Of a stretch of 64,000 nt of DNA, positions 1 through 9,457 are shown one piece after another. The DNA is from Streptomyces sp. SW4 (GTDB lineage: Bacteria > Actinomycetota > Actinomycetes > Streptomycetales > Streptomycetaceae). The stretch lies in NCBI GenBank assembly GCA_003248315.1, contig QKWM01000004.1, positions 620,001-684,000 on the forward strand. Direction: 5' to 3'. The first letter of the stretch is position 1; every line of letters starts with the position of its first letter. A model generated the notes under the pieces. That model did no database searches. It was not told the origin of the DNA and saw only the letters and a program-made list of their open reading frames with translations. Position numbers and translations under genes: made by a program.

Positions 1-643
1 GCAGGTCGGACAGCGACGTCACCTCGACGCCGTCGAGCGCCTTCTTGTTGTAGGCGATGACCGTGGAGATGCCCTGCCAGGGGTAGGAGTGGGCGCGGCC
101 CGGGTCCCAGTCGGGGCTGCGGAACTGGGGCGAGAGGTTGGCGTAGGCGTGCGGCAGGTTGGCCGGGTCCAGCTTCTGGACCCAGCCGAGGCGGATCAGC
201 CGGCCGGCCAGCCAGTCGGTGAGGACGATCAGGTCCCGTCCGGTGTCCTGTCCGGCGGCGAGCTGCGGCTTGATCTTGCCGAAGAACTCGTTGTTGTCGT
301 TGATGTCCTCGGTGTAGTCGACCCGGATGCCGGTCCGCTTCGTGAACGCCTCCAGCGTGGGGTGCCGTTTGCCGCTGTCGTCGACGTCCATGTACTCGGT
401 CCAGTTGGAGAAGTCGACCCTCTTCTCCTTGTCCGAGTGGTCCTCGGACGTGGTTCCCGCGCTGGTGCCGGCGGCGGGGATGCCGCAGGCGCTCAGCGAC
501 CCGAGGCCGCCGACCGCCAGCCCGCCGAACGCGGAGGCGCGCAGCAGCGAACGCCGGGTCAGGGCGGCCCGCCCGTTGCGGAAGCTGCGCCGCATGGCCG
601 CCACCTGGGCCGGGGAGAGGCGGTCGGGCTCGTAGTGCTCCAT
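1..643 (-). CDS. Polyamine ABC transporter substrate-binding lipoprotein (PotD-like), 3' end outside window
   Basis: Periplasmic-type solute-binding protein of the spermidine/putrescine family, expected to deliver polyamines to a membrane permease outside the window. The N-terminus has a twin-arginine motif (TRRSLLR, about residues 29-35) and a lipobox ending in LSAC with Cys about residue 53, so it is probably a Tat-exported lipoprotein. Family-typical stretches follow: FSNWTEYMDVDD, TEDINDNNEFFGKI and LIVLTDWLAGRLIRLGWVQ. The ATG at 643 was chosen because it starts the usual cytoplasmic leader MEHYEPDRLSPAQ. It lies downstream of, and in the same direction as, an aldehyde dehydrogenase, and in this sequence no stop codon separates the two. 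A paralogue lies at 6507-7728. Family assignment is firm; the exact polyamine is inferred. Confidence 0.9.
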   Translation of the reverse strand, partial: MEHYEPDRLSPAQVAAMRRSFRNGRAALTRRSLLRASAFGGLAVGGLGSLSACGIPAAGTSAGTTSEDHSDKEKRVDFSNWTEYMDVDDSGKRHPTLEAFTKRTGIRVDYTEDINDNNEFFGKIKPQLAAGQDTGRDLIVLTDWLAGRLIRLGWVQKLDPANLPHAYANLSPQFRSPDWDPGRAHSYPWQGISTVIAYNKKALDGVEVTSLSDL

Positions 644-740
644 GCGCGTGGTGCCCTTTCGGAGGAGTCGGCCGTGGTCGGCGGCCTGCCGTGGGTGCTG
701 ACTGGTGGAGTGTCGATCCCCGTGTGTGACCGGGGGACCG

Positions 741-800
741 CCGGTCCCGTACGACGGGCGGACGGCCGGTCCCCGTACGACCGGTGGGCTACCGGTCCCG
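741..800. repeat. Short imperfect direct repeats between aldehyde dehydrogenase and potD-like gene
   Basis: The 15-16 base unit CCGGTCCC(C)GTACGAC occurs at 741-755 and 766-781, with a third partial copy at 792-800. The spacer can fold on itself. It lies in the gap between the dehydrogenase and the PotD-like gene and could be a weak processing or termination structure. No function can be assigned. Confidence 0.5.
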
Positions 801-2322
801 AAGACGGTGCGGTGCCAGTCCTTGGCAGCGACCGCCGTGTTGTCGAACATGACGTGCTTGATCTGCGTGTACTCCTCGAACGAGTACGCGGACATGTCCT
901 TGCCGAAGCCGGACGCCTTGTACCCGCCGTGGGGCATCTCGCTGATGATCGGGATGTGGTCGTTGACCCACACGCAGCCCGCCTTGATCTCGCGGGTGGC
1001 GCGGTTCGCCCGGTAGACGTCCCGGCTCCAGGCGGAGGCGGCGAGCCCGTACGGGGTGTCGTTGGCCAGCCGGATGCCCTCGTCGTCGCCGTCGAACGGC
1101 AGCACGACCAGGACCGGCCCGAAGATCTCGGACTGCACGACCTCGCTGTCCTGGGCGGCGCCGGCGATGAGGGTCGGCCGGTAGTAGGCGCCGCTCTTCA
1201 GGTCTCCCCCCGGCGCCTCGCCGCCGGTCACCACGCGCGCGTAGGAGCGCGCCCGGTCGACGAAACCGGCGACGCGGTCCCGCTGGGCGTGGCTGACCAG
1301 CGGGCCGAGGTCGGTGCCGGGCGCGAACGGGTCGCCGAGCCGGACGGTCTCCATCAGGGCGGCCGTCCGCTCCACGAACGCCTCGTACAGCGGCCGTTGC
1401 ACGTACGCGCGCGTGGCGGCCGTGCAGTCCTGGCCGGTGTTGATCAGGGCGCCGGCGACCGCGCCGTGGGCGGCGGCCTCCAGGTCGGCGTCGTCGAAGA
1501 CCACGAAGGGGGCCTTGCCGCCCAGTTCGAGGTGGATGCGCTTGACGGTGGCGGTGGCCACCTCGGCGACGCGCTTGCCGACCGCGGTGGAGCCGGTGAA
1601 GGAGGTCATCGCCACGTCGGGGTGGCCGACCAGGTGCTCGCCGGCCTCGCGTCCGGTGCCGGTGACGATGTTGATCACCCCGTCGGGGATGCCGGCCTCC
1701 GCGGCGGCCTGGGCGAACATCAGGGAGGTCAGCGGGGTCAGCTCGGCGGGCTTGAGCACGATGGTGTTGCCCGCGGCGATCGCCGGGAGGATCTTCCAGG
1801 CGGCCATCTGGAGCGGGTAGTTCCAGGGGCGATGGACCCGACGACGCCGATGGGCTCGCGGCGCACGTACGAGGTGTGGTCGCCGGAGTACTCGCCGGCC
1901 GACTGGCCCTGCAGGTGCCGGGCGGCGCCCGCGAAGAAGGCGGCGTTGTCGACCGTGCCGGGCACGTCGAACTCGCGGGTCAGCTTCAGCGGCTTGCCGC
2001 ACTGGAGGGACTCGGCGTGGGCCAGGTCCTCCGCCCGGTCGGCGAGGACGGCGGCGAACCGGTGCAGGGCGTCGGAACGCTCGCCGGGAGTCGCGCCCGC
2101 CCAGCCGGGGAAGGCGGCACGGGCGGCGGCCACGGCGGCGTCGACGTCGTCGGTGCCGGCCAGTTCGTAGGTGAGGACCTCCGTGCCCGTGGCGGGGTCG
2201 ACGACGGCGTGGGTGCGGCCGGAGGTGCCCCGGGTGAGGCGACCGGCGATGAACTGGGCCCCGTCCGCGAAGCGGTCCTGGGCCGGGAAGCGGTCCGGGG
2301 TGTCGTTGCCCGGGTTGTGCAT
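789..2322 (-). CDS. NAD-dependent aldehyde dehydrogenase (gamma-aminobutyraldehyde type), two frameshifts
   Basis: Aldehyde dehydrogenase superfamily enzyme, probably oxidising 4-aminobutyraldehyde from putrescine to GABA. The catalytic loop GQDCTAATR (Cys about residue 300) and the Glu motif ELGGKAP (about residue 264) are both present. The ATG at 2322 has a good ribosome site (GAGGAGA, six bases upstream) and gives MHNPGNDTPDRF; an upstream in-frame ATG at 2346 is less likely. A lost base near 1829 breaks the expected PWNYP motif. A second lost G near 797 removes the stop: restoring it gives the ending TVFGDR and a TAG at 789-791. As written, the frame runs on into the PotD-like gene. A paralogue at 7932-9367 and the neighbouring transporter suggest polyamine catabolism; the exact substrate is inferred. 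Confidence 0.88.
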
Positions 2323-2523
2323 GTCGGCTCTCCTCGGTGTCCCCATGGCGGGGCCGGCGTGGCTCAGACTCGATGTGGGTGCCGATCCTGACAGAGCAGC
2401 CGACCGCCAACAAGTGATTCCGTTGTTGCCATTTGGTTACGCGACGGAATCTGTCGACCAGATGTCGAGTCGCCGCGGAAAAGCCCGGACACGGTGTCCG
2501 TGGTGCGTGCCAGACTCGCGTGC

Positions 2524-3096
2524 ATGGAAGAGATCACGGGGGTCCCCGACAGCCGGGAAGCCCTGCTGGAGCGGGTCCGGGCCGGGGCCAGGATCAAGTA
2601 CCTGTACTTCTGGGGACACCGGCCGCGTCCGGACGGCCGGCTCGGGCCCGGCTGTCTGAGCCAGTGGTGGCCGTCCCCGTTCACGGTCGACGGCGTGGAG
2701 TACGCGACCGCCGAGCACTGGATGATGGCGGCCAAGGCACGGCTGTTCGCGGACGCCGACGCCGAACGGCGGGTGCTGGCCGCCGCTCATCCGGCCGAGG
2801 CCAAGAAGGCGGGGCGCCTGGTGCGCGGCTTCGACGAGGAGCGGTGGGCGCGGGAGCGGTTCGGGATCGTCGTCGAGGGCAGCGTCCACAAGTTCGCCTC
2901 GGACCCCGCGCTGCGGCGGTTCCTGCTGGACACCGGCGACCGGGTGCTGGTGGAGGCGAGTCCGGTGGACCGGGTGTGGGGCATCGGCCTGGCCGCCGGC
3001 GACGAGGCGGCGGCGGACCCGGAGCGCTGGCGCGGGCCCAATCTGCTGGGGTTCGCGCTGATGGCGGCACGCGAGCGCCTGCGCACCGGGGACTGA
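2524..3096 (+). CDS. NADAR-domain protein (YbiA-like N-glycosidase family)
   Basis: About 190-residue single-domain protein of the NADAR family, whose characterised members cleave N-glycosidic bonds of riboflavin-pathway intermediates (YbiA) or remove ADP-ribose from guanine. Diagnostic stretches are KYLYFWGH, LSQWWPSPF, EYATAEHWMMAAKA, GSVHKFASDP and SPVDRVWGIGL. It is transcribed divergently from the aldehyde dehydrogenase, with about 200 bases for promoters between them. ATG 2524 was chosen; an in-frame GTG at 2494 would add ten residues, and neither has a clear ribosome site. There is no partner ADP-ribosyltransferase nearby. The family is clear but the physiological substrate is not. Confidence 0.85.
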   Translation: MEEITGVPDSREALLERVRAGARIKYLYFWGHRPRPDGRLGPGCLSQWWPSPFTVDGVEYATAEHWMMAAKARLFADADAERRVLAAAHPAEAKKAGRLVRGFDEERWARERFGIVVEGSVHKFASDPALRRFLLDTGDRVLVEASPVDRVWGIGLAAGDEAAADPERWRGPNLLGFALMAARERLRTGD

Positions 3097-3109
3097 ACGG
3101 CACGGGACA

Positions 3110-3247
3110 CCGCAGGGGGACGGGCGGGGGCGCCGGAACGGCGGGGCCGCCGGACGACACAGGGACCGGGCCGCGAGCCCGGCATGATCGGCGAGACACC
3201 CCCTGCGGAACGACGGAGGGGACCGGCCCGACGGCAGGTCCCCTCCG
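3110..3247. terminator. Convergent-gene terminator hairpins
   Basis: Two nested inverted repeats lie between the NADAR gene and the oppositely oriented membrane protein gene: CCGCAGGGGG at 3110-3119 with its complement at 3199-3208, and the perfect 11-bp stem CGGAGGGGACC (3214-3224) with its complement at 3237-3247. The second, a compact hairpin with a 12-base loop and no T-tract, is typical of Streptomyces bidirectional terminators. Confidence 0.7.
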
Positions 3248-3282
3248 GTGAAGCGTCGTCCCGTTCCGCCGCGGCGGCGGGC

Positions 3283-3760
3283 TCAGGCGGCGCCGGCGGC
3301 GCCCATGAGGCTCGCGAAGAGCAGGATGCCCAGCAGCGGCAGGACGACCGTGGCGATGATCCCGCAGACCAGCCCGGCCGTCGCGGCACCCTTGTTGGTG
3401 GCCTCGCCCGGTTGGCCTTCCCGCGGCCGACCGCGCCGAAGATGATGCCGAGGATCCCCAGGATGACGCCGAAGAACCACAGGAAGAACGTCAGGCTGCA
3501 CACCACGCCGATGATGCCGAGCACCAGACCCGTCGTCCCCATGCCGTTGCTCGGCTGCATCGGCATGCCGTAGCCGGGCGCCTGGGGTACCCGGGGGCCG
3601 GGACGGCGGGGTAGGACGGCGCGGCGGGCGGGACGGCCGGGTAGGACTGCCCGGCGCCCGGGTAGCCGTAGCCCGGCGTGGACTGCGGCTGCCCGTATCC
3701 GCCGGCCGGCGGCTCCGACGGCGGTCCGTACCCGCCGGGGCCGGGATTGGCGTGCGACAT
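3283..3760 (-). CDS. DUF4190-type small membrane protein, two frameshifts
   Basis: Small membrane protein with a Gly/Pro/Tyr-rich cytoplasmic leader (repeated GYG, YPA and PGYG motifs) followed by two hydrophobic segments (GLVLGIIGVVCSLTFFLWFF and LVCGIIATVVLPLLGILLF) separated by a short Lys/Arg linker with the signature GEATNKG. This is the DUF4190 arrangement. The ATG at 3760 is preceded by GGGAG. The frame breaks near 3588 and 3408 by loss of one base in C/G runs; restoring them gives one continuous protein of about 158 residues. It sits next to a longer paralogue at 3815-4552. Members of this family have no established biochemical function. Confidence 0.75.
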
Positions 3761-3814
3761 GACTGCTCCCCTCGTTGACAACCTGGGCATCGTAGTCCCC
3801 AGGCGCAAGGGAGT

Positions 3815-4552
3815 TCAGCGGTTCGCCGCCACGGAGACCGCGGCCGGGGCGCCGGCGCCGTAGTAGGGGTCGTCGTAGCTGTCCGAGTCGCTGTTGATGG
3901 CCGCGGTGATCCCGACGGCGAGCAGGACGAGCACGGCGATGCCGAGGACCAGTCCGATGACGCCCATCACGAGACCGGCCTGCGCCTGGCCGTGGTTGGT
4001 GGCCTCACCGCGCTCGGCCCTGCGGCGCCCCTTGACGCCGAAGACGATCGCGAGGATGCCGAGCACCACGGAGACCACGCCGTAGAAGCAGAACAGGCAG
4101 CAGGCGAGGATGCCGAGCACCATCGCGGCGATGCCCATGCCGTTCTGCGGCTGGGGTCCCATCGGCCCGCCGGGCCAGCCGTAGCTCTGCGGATAGCCGG
4201 GGTAGCCGTACCCGGATCCGGTGGAGCCGCCGTGCGGGGCCGGGCCGCCGGGCGCGACCGGCGGGGGCGGCACCGCGGCCCCGGGGGCGGCGAACGGGTC
4301 CGCCTGCGGGGCGGTCCCGCCGGGCGGGGTGGCGGAAGCGGCGGGCGGCGGCGGGTATCCGGCCGCCGGCATCGAGGTGACCGTGGCCTGGTCGTGCACG
4401 GACGGCGGCTGCTGTCCGGGCGGCCCGCCCGCGGCGGGCGGGCGGCCGGTGGCGGCGTCGCGGTCCTTGTCCAGCGACGGCCTGCTCTCCGGCGGCGCCC
4501 AAGGATCCTGACCGCCGGCGGCGTCCCGGTCCGGCTGGTGTGCGTCCGTCAT
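3815..4552 (-). CDS. DUF4190-type membrane protein with long Pro-rich N-terminus
   Basis: 245-residue protein. Roughly the first 130 residues are low complexity, rich in Pro, Gly, Ala and Tyr; then come two membrane helices (GIAAMVLGILACCLFCFYGV and AGLVMGVIGLVLGIAVLVLL) flanking a basic linker with GRRRAERGEATNHGQAQ, the DUF4190 pattern. The ATG at 4552 follows AGGGGG. No frameshift. It and the shorter copy at 3283-3760 are adjacent and co-oriented, consistent with tandem duplication of the membrane domain with diverging N-terminal tails. Function unknown; probably a cytoplasmic disordered tail on a two-helix membrane anchor. Confidence 0.75.
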   Translation of the reverse strand: MTDAHQPDRDAAGGQDPWAPPESRPSLDKDRDAATGRPPAAGGPPGQQPPSVHDQATVTSMPAAGYPPPPAASATPPGGTAPQADPFAAPGAAVPPPPVAPGGPAPHGGSTGSGYGYPGYPQSYGWPGGPMGPQPQNGMGIAAMVLGILACCLFCFYGVVSVVLGILAIVFGVKGRRRAERGEATNHGQAQAGLVMGVIGLVLGIAVLVLLAVGITAAINSDSDSYDDPYYGAGAPAAVSVAANR

Positions 4553-4709
4553 GTCGCGTCCCCCTGGGTCGATCGTGCCCGCCATGCTACGGCCCCCGCC
4601 CCCGCGGCGTGAGACCGGCCTACGATGATCCCGGCCCATCGATCAGCCGATCACCCGCGTCCCGCTCGCCGCGCCGCCGGCCCGCGGACGCCGTTCTTGG
4701 GGAGGAACC

Positions 4710-5772
4710 TTGACCGAGCACCTCGTCGAACCCGACGTCCCGCGCGACCTGCGCGCGTTCGTCGCCGGACTGCCCAAGGCCGAACTGCACGTCCACCACG
4801 TCGGCTCCGCCTCCCCCGGATCGTCGCCGAACTCGCCGCCCGCCACCCCGACTCCAGGGTCCCCGCCGACCCCGAGGCCCTCGCCGACTACTTCACGTTC
4901 ACGGACTTCGCGCACTTCATCGAGGTGTACCTGTCCGTGGTGGACCTGATCCGCACCCCGGAGGACGTCCGGCTGCTGACGTACGAGGTGGCCCGGGACA
5001 TGGCCCGCCAGCAGGTGCGGTACGCCGAGCTGACCATCACCCCGTTCTCCTCCACCCGGCGCGGCATCGACGAGCGGGCCTTCATGGACGCGATCGAGGA
5101 CGCCCGCAAGGCGGCCGAGGCCGAGTTCGGGACCGTGCTGCGCTGGTGCTTCGACATCCCCGGCGAGGCCGGCCTCGAGTCCGCCGAGGAGACCACGCGA
5201 CTGGCCACCGACGACCGGCTGCGCCCCGAGGGCCTGGTCTCCTTCGGGCTCGGCGGCCCCGAGATCGGCGTGCCCCGGCCGCAGTTCAAGCCGTACTTCG
5301 ACCGGGCGATCGCCGCCGGGCTGCACTCGGTGCCGCACGCCGGCGAGACCACCGGCCCGGAGACCGTGTGGGACGCGCTGACCCATCTGCGGGCCGAGCG
5401 CATCGGTCACGGCACCAGCTCCGCGCGGGACCCGAGACTCCTGGAGCACCTGGCCGAGCGGCGGATCCCGCTGGAGGTGTGCCCCACCTCCAACATCGCC
5501 ACCCGCGCGGTGGCCACCCTGGACGAGCACCCGGTCGAGGAGTTCGTGCGGGCCGGGGTCCTGGTGACGATCAACTCCGACGACCCGCCGATGTTCGGCA
5601 CCGACCTGAACAACGAGTACGCGGTCGCCGCCCGGCTGCTGGACCTCGACGAGCACGGGCTCGCCGGTCTGGCGAAGAACGCGGTCGAGGCGTCCTTCCT
5701 GGACCCGGCGGCAAGGCCCGGATCAAGGACGAGATCGACGCCTACACCGCGGCCTGGCCGTCCGCCTCATGA
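4710..5772 (+). CDS. Adenosine-deaminase-family enzyme, possibly aminodeoxyfutalosine deaminase; two frameshifts
   Basis: Zn-dependent purine nucleoside deaminase family. Family marks are the metal-binding HVHHVG near residue 30, HAGETTGP (catalytic His/Glu region), ERIGHGTSS, CPTSN and NSDDPPMFGTDL. The N-terminal motif HVHHVGSAS differs from the usual HxHLDG of true adenosine deaminases. I recall a Streptomyces subgroup acting on aminodeoxyfutalosine in the alternative menaquinone pathway with this gene neighbourhood, so that role is plausible but not proven here. One base is missing near 4812 and one near 5712; with both restored the protein is about 354 residues, ending IKDEIDAYTAAWPSAS. 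Its stop overlaps the start of the next gene (ATGA), implying translational coupling. Confidence 0.8.
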
Positions 5773-6479
5773 GCGCGCCGCACCGGGTGACCGCCGTGGC
5801 CCACCGCGGCGACCCCTACCGCTTCCGCGAGAACACGCTCGACTCGCTGCGGTCGGCGCTGCGCCGCGGCGCGGACGCCGTGGAGATCGACGTCCGCCTC
5901 ACCCGCGACGGCGTGCCCGTGCTGCTGCACGACGAGACGCTCAAGCGCCTGTGGGAGCTGGACCGTCCGCTGCTGTCACTGTCGGCGCAGGAGGTGCGCG
6001 GCCTGACCGCCGGCCGGGTGCCCACGCTCGCGGAGGCGCTGGCCGCGACCGAGGGCAGCCGGGTGATGATCGACCTGCCCGGCGCGCCCGACGTGCGGGC
6101 GGCCCGCCGGGTGGTGGACGTGGTCCACGCCGGCGGTGCCGCCGACCGCGTGTACTACTGCGCGGGCGCGGCCGCCATGCTCGCCGTGCGCGCCGCCGAC
6201 CCGGCGGCCGAGATCGCGCTGACCTGGACCACCCTCGCCCCGCCCCGGCCCGCGCTGCTGGCGGCGGTGCGTCCGCGCTGGCTCAACTACCGCTTCGGGC
6301 TGGTGGACCGGGCCCTGGCCGACCGGGTGCACCGCGACGGCTGTCTGCTGTCCGCCTGGACGCCGGACACCCGCCGTTCCATGCGCCGGCTGCTGGCGGC
6401 GGGCGTCGACTCGATCACCACCAACCGGGTGGACGTCCTGTGCGCGGTCCGCGCGGCGGCCGCACCGCCGCCGCGCTGA
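5769..6479 (+). CDS. Glycerophosphodiester phosphodiesterase
   Basis: 236-residue TIM-barrel enzyme of the GDPD family, hydrolysing glycerophosphodiesters to glycerol 3-phosphate and an alcohol. The hallmark N-terminus AHRGDPYRFRENTLDSLRSA carries the catalytic His-Arg pair and metal-binding ENT motif; EIDVRLTRDGVPVLLHDETL supplies the second set of metal ligands and catalytic His; the end AGVDSITTNRVDVL matches the usual (G/A)VD-(G/S)I(I/T)TN(R/D)P region. No signal peptide, so cytoplasmic. The start overlaps the upstream deaminase by 4 nt. The reading frame is intact. Confidence 0.9.
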   Translation: MSAPHRVTAVAHRGDPYRFRENTLDSLRSALRRGADAVEIDVRLTRDGVPVLLHDETLKRLWELDRPLLSLSAQEVRGLTAGRVPTLAEALAATEGSRVMIDLPGAPDVRAARRVVDVVHAGGAADRVYYCAGAAAMLAVRAADPAAEIALTWTTLAPPRPALLAAVRPRWLNYRFGLVDRALADRVHRDGCLLSAWTPDTRRSMRRLLAAGVDSITTNRVDVLCAVRAAAAPPPR

Positions 6480-6506
6480 GCGGGGCCGCCCCCGGCGGCC
6501 GGTCCG

Positions 6507-7728
6507 CTACAGCCCGACGATCCCGTTCCAGCGTTTCGCGAACTGTGCGCGCTCGCCCGCTTCGACGTCCTTGGCGATCGACAGGCGCTCGCGCATCGCC
6601 GCGTCCGGGAAGATCAGCGGGTCCTCGGCCAGGGCGGCGGTCTCCTCGTCGCCGGCCGAGGCCAGCACGTCCTGGGCGGCGGGGACGGGGCAGACGTAGT
6701 TCACCCAGGCGGCCAGCTCGGCGGCGACCTCGGGCCGGTAGTAGTGGTCGATCAGCCGCTCGGCGTTGGTCTTGTGGCGGGCCAGGTTCGGGATCATCAG
6801 CGACTCGGACCACAGCTCGGCGCCCTCCTCCGGCACGACGAACTCGATGTCGGGGTCGTCGGCCTGGAGCTGGATCACGTCACCGGAGTAGGCCTGGCAG
6901 GCCAGCACGTCGCCGCTGGAGAGGTCCTTGATGTAGTCGTTGCCGGTGAAGCGGCGGATCTGGCCGGCCGCCACCTGCTTCTCCACCTGGTCGCAGACGG
7001 TGTGGAAGTCGTCCGCCGTCCAGCGGGTGATGTCCACGCCGTTGCCCAGCATCAGCAGCGCGAAGGCCTCGTCCATCCCGGACAGCAGGGTCACCCTGCC
7101 CTTGAGGTCCTTCGCCCACAGATCGGAGACGTGGCGGATCTCCCGGCCGAGGCGGCGGCGGTTGTACGCGATGCCGGTGATGCCCGACTGCCACGGCACG
7201 GTGAACCTGCGGCCGGGGTCGAAGGCGGGGAACGCAGCAGCGGGTCCAGGTGTGCGGCGACGTTCGGCTGGCGGGAGCGGTCCATCTCCTGGACCCAGCC
7301 GAGCCGGACGAACCGCCCGCACATCCAGTCGCTGATGACGACGAGGTCGCGGCCGGTGGGCTGGTGGTTCATCAGGGCCGGGCTGATCTTGCCGAAGAAC
7401 TCGTCGTTGTCGTTGATCTCCTCGACGTAGTCGACGGTCAGGCCCGTGCGCTGCTCGAACGCCTCCAGGGTGGGCCGCCGGCCCGGGTCCGCCTCGTCGG
7501 TGTCGATGTACAGCGGCCAGTTCGCCCAGGTCAGCCGGTGCTCGGTGGCGGACAGATCGGCGGCGGCGCGCTCACCGGCCGGCACGTACGCGGCGGGCAC
7601 GCCGCAGCCGGCCAGGCCGCCGAGCGCCGCCCCGCGCCGAGGGCGCGCAGCAGTTTCCGGCGGGACAGCGGGGGTTCTTCGATGTCGGCGGCATGGCCGC
7701 AGCATGCCGCCGCCGTGCGACAGCGCAC
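6507..7728 (-). CDS. Second polyamine ABC transporter substrate-binding lipoprotein (PotD-like), frameshifted
   Basis: Paralogue of the gene at 1-643, with the same blocks (LTWANWPLYIDTDE, VDYVEEINDNDEFFGKISPA, LVVISDWMCGRFVRLGWVQEM). The C-terminal lobe is complete here: PWQSGITGIAYN, GNGVDITRW, DVLACQAYSGDVIQLQ and IPNLARHKTNAERLIDHYY. The leader has a twin-arginine motif (SRRKLLRALG) and a lipobox (GGLAGCG), so a Tat lipoprotein is expected. The frame is broken near 7632 and 7232 by base loss in C/G runs. The start is uncertain: GTG 7728 is the furthest plausible in-frame codon. It lies downstream of a second aldehyde dehydrogenase in the same orientation, repeating the dehydrogenase/PotD arrangement at the window start. 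Confidence 0.85.
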
Positions 7729-7931
7729 AATTGACGCCCCGTCGAACGGATCCGCCCGGCGGCGACACCTTGTCGATGCCGGGGCGGACGAGGCCGGCGC
7801 CGGGAGGTACGACGCCGCTACGAGGTGGGGCCGACGCCGAAAGGGCGCGGGAACCGGCGCGGCCGGCCGCGGCGCACCGCGGCCGGCCCACCGTTCCCCG
7901 CGCCCCTCGGCGAGGCGGGGCGGACCGCCCG

Positions 7932-9367
7932 TCAGCTCTCCAGCGAGGTCATGACGTGCTTGATCCGCGTGTAGTCGTCGAAGCCGTACGCCGACAGGTC
8001 CTTGCCGTAGCCGGACTTCTTGAAGCCGCCGTGCGGCATCTCGGCGACCAGCGGATGTGGGTGTTGATCCACACGCAGCCGAAGTCGAGCTTCTTGGACA
8101 TCCGCATGGCCCGGCCGTGGTCCTTGGTCCACACCGAGGAGGCCAGCGCGTAGTCGACGCCGTTGGCCCACTCCACGGCCTGGTCCTCGTCCCGGAAGGA
8201 CTGGACGGTGATGACCGGGCCGAATACCTCGTTCTGGATGATCTCGTCGTCCTGCTTCAGGCCCGAGACGACGGTCGGCGCGTAGAAGTAGCCCTTGTCG
8301 CCGACCCGGTGGCCGCCGGCCTCGACCTTGGCGTGGGCGGGCAGCCGCTCGATGAAGCCGGCGACCTGCTTGAGCTGGTTGGGGTTGTTCAGCGGGCCGT
8401 ACAGCACGTCCTCGTCGTCCGGCTGGCCGGTCTTGATCCCGGACGCGGCCTTGGCGAGGGCGGAGACGAACTCGTCGTGGATCGACTCGTGGACGAGCAC
8501 GCGGGTGGCCGCGGTGCAGTCCTGGCCGGCGTTGAAGAAGCCCGCCTCGGAGATGCCCGCGACGGCCTTGTCGATGTCGGTGTCCTCGAAGACCACGACG
8601 GGGGCCTTGCCGCCCAGCTCGAGGTGGACCCGCTTGAGGTCCTTCGACGCGGACTCGGCGACCGCCATGCCGGCCCGCACGGAGCCGGTGATGGAGGCCA
8701 TCGCCGGGGTGGGGTGCTCGACCATGAGGCGGCCGGTGTCGCGGTCGCCGCAGACGACGTTGAAGACGCCCTTGGGCACGATCGAGCCGATGATCTCGGC
8801 CATGAGGACCGTGGAGGCGGGGTCGTGTCGGACGGCTTCAGCACGACCGTGTTGCCCGCGGCCAGCGCCGGGGCGAACTTCCACACGGCCATCATCATCG
8901 GGTAGTTCCACGGCGCGACCTGCGCGCAGACGCCGATCGGCTCACGGCGGATCATGGAGGTCAGGCCCTCCATGTACTCGCCGGCGCTCCGGCCCTCCAG
9001 CATCCGGGCCGCACCGCGAAGAAGCGGATCTGGTCGACCATCGGCGGATCTCCTCGGTGCGGGTGAGCCCGATGGGCTTGCCCGTGTTCTCCACCTCGGC
9101 CGCGATCAGCTCCTCGGCGCGCTCCTCGAACGCGTCCGCGATCTTGAGCAGGGCCTTCTGCCGCTCGGCCGGGGTGGTGTCGCGCCAGGCCGGGAAGGCC
9201 GCGGCGGCGGCCGCCATGGCGGCGTCGATGTCCGCCTGCCCGGACAGGGGCGCGGTCGCGTACGCCTCGCCCGTGGCGGGGTTGACCACCTCGGTGGTCC
9301 GTCCGTCGGCGGCGTCCCGGAACTCACCGTCGATGTAGTTGCGCAGACGACGCAGCTCGGTGCTCAC
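7932..9367 (-). CDS. Second aldehyde dehydrogenase (aminobutyraldehyde type), four frameshifts
   Basis: Aldehyde dehydrogenase superfamily, about 480 residues when repaired. Motifs visible across frames: [36 protein letters not shown] (catalytic Glu), GQDCTAATR (catalytic Cys), [13 protein letters not shown] and [14 protein letters not shown] near the C-terminus. Single bases are missing near 9042, 9015, 8822 and 8055, all in G/C runs. The ATG at 9367 ([16 protein letters not shown]) is the family-typical beginning. It lies back to back with the Lrp-type regulator and the aminotransferase, which could supply the aminoaldehyde from putrescine. The substrate is inferred from these neighbours. 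Confidence 0.87.
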
Positions 9368-9457
9368 TGCCGGCCCTCCAAGTTCGGGTGTCCAATCACT
9401 GAGACACCCACCCTAATCGGAGACCCGACGTTTTCAACACCCCCGGTCGCCTGTTGA

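Noticed and set aside
89..2170. A long plus-strand frame of 693 codons antisense to the dehydrogenase and PotD-like gene
   Set aside because: High-GC codon shadow: no domain content and fully opposite genes with clear catalytic motifs.
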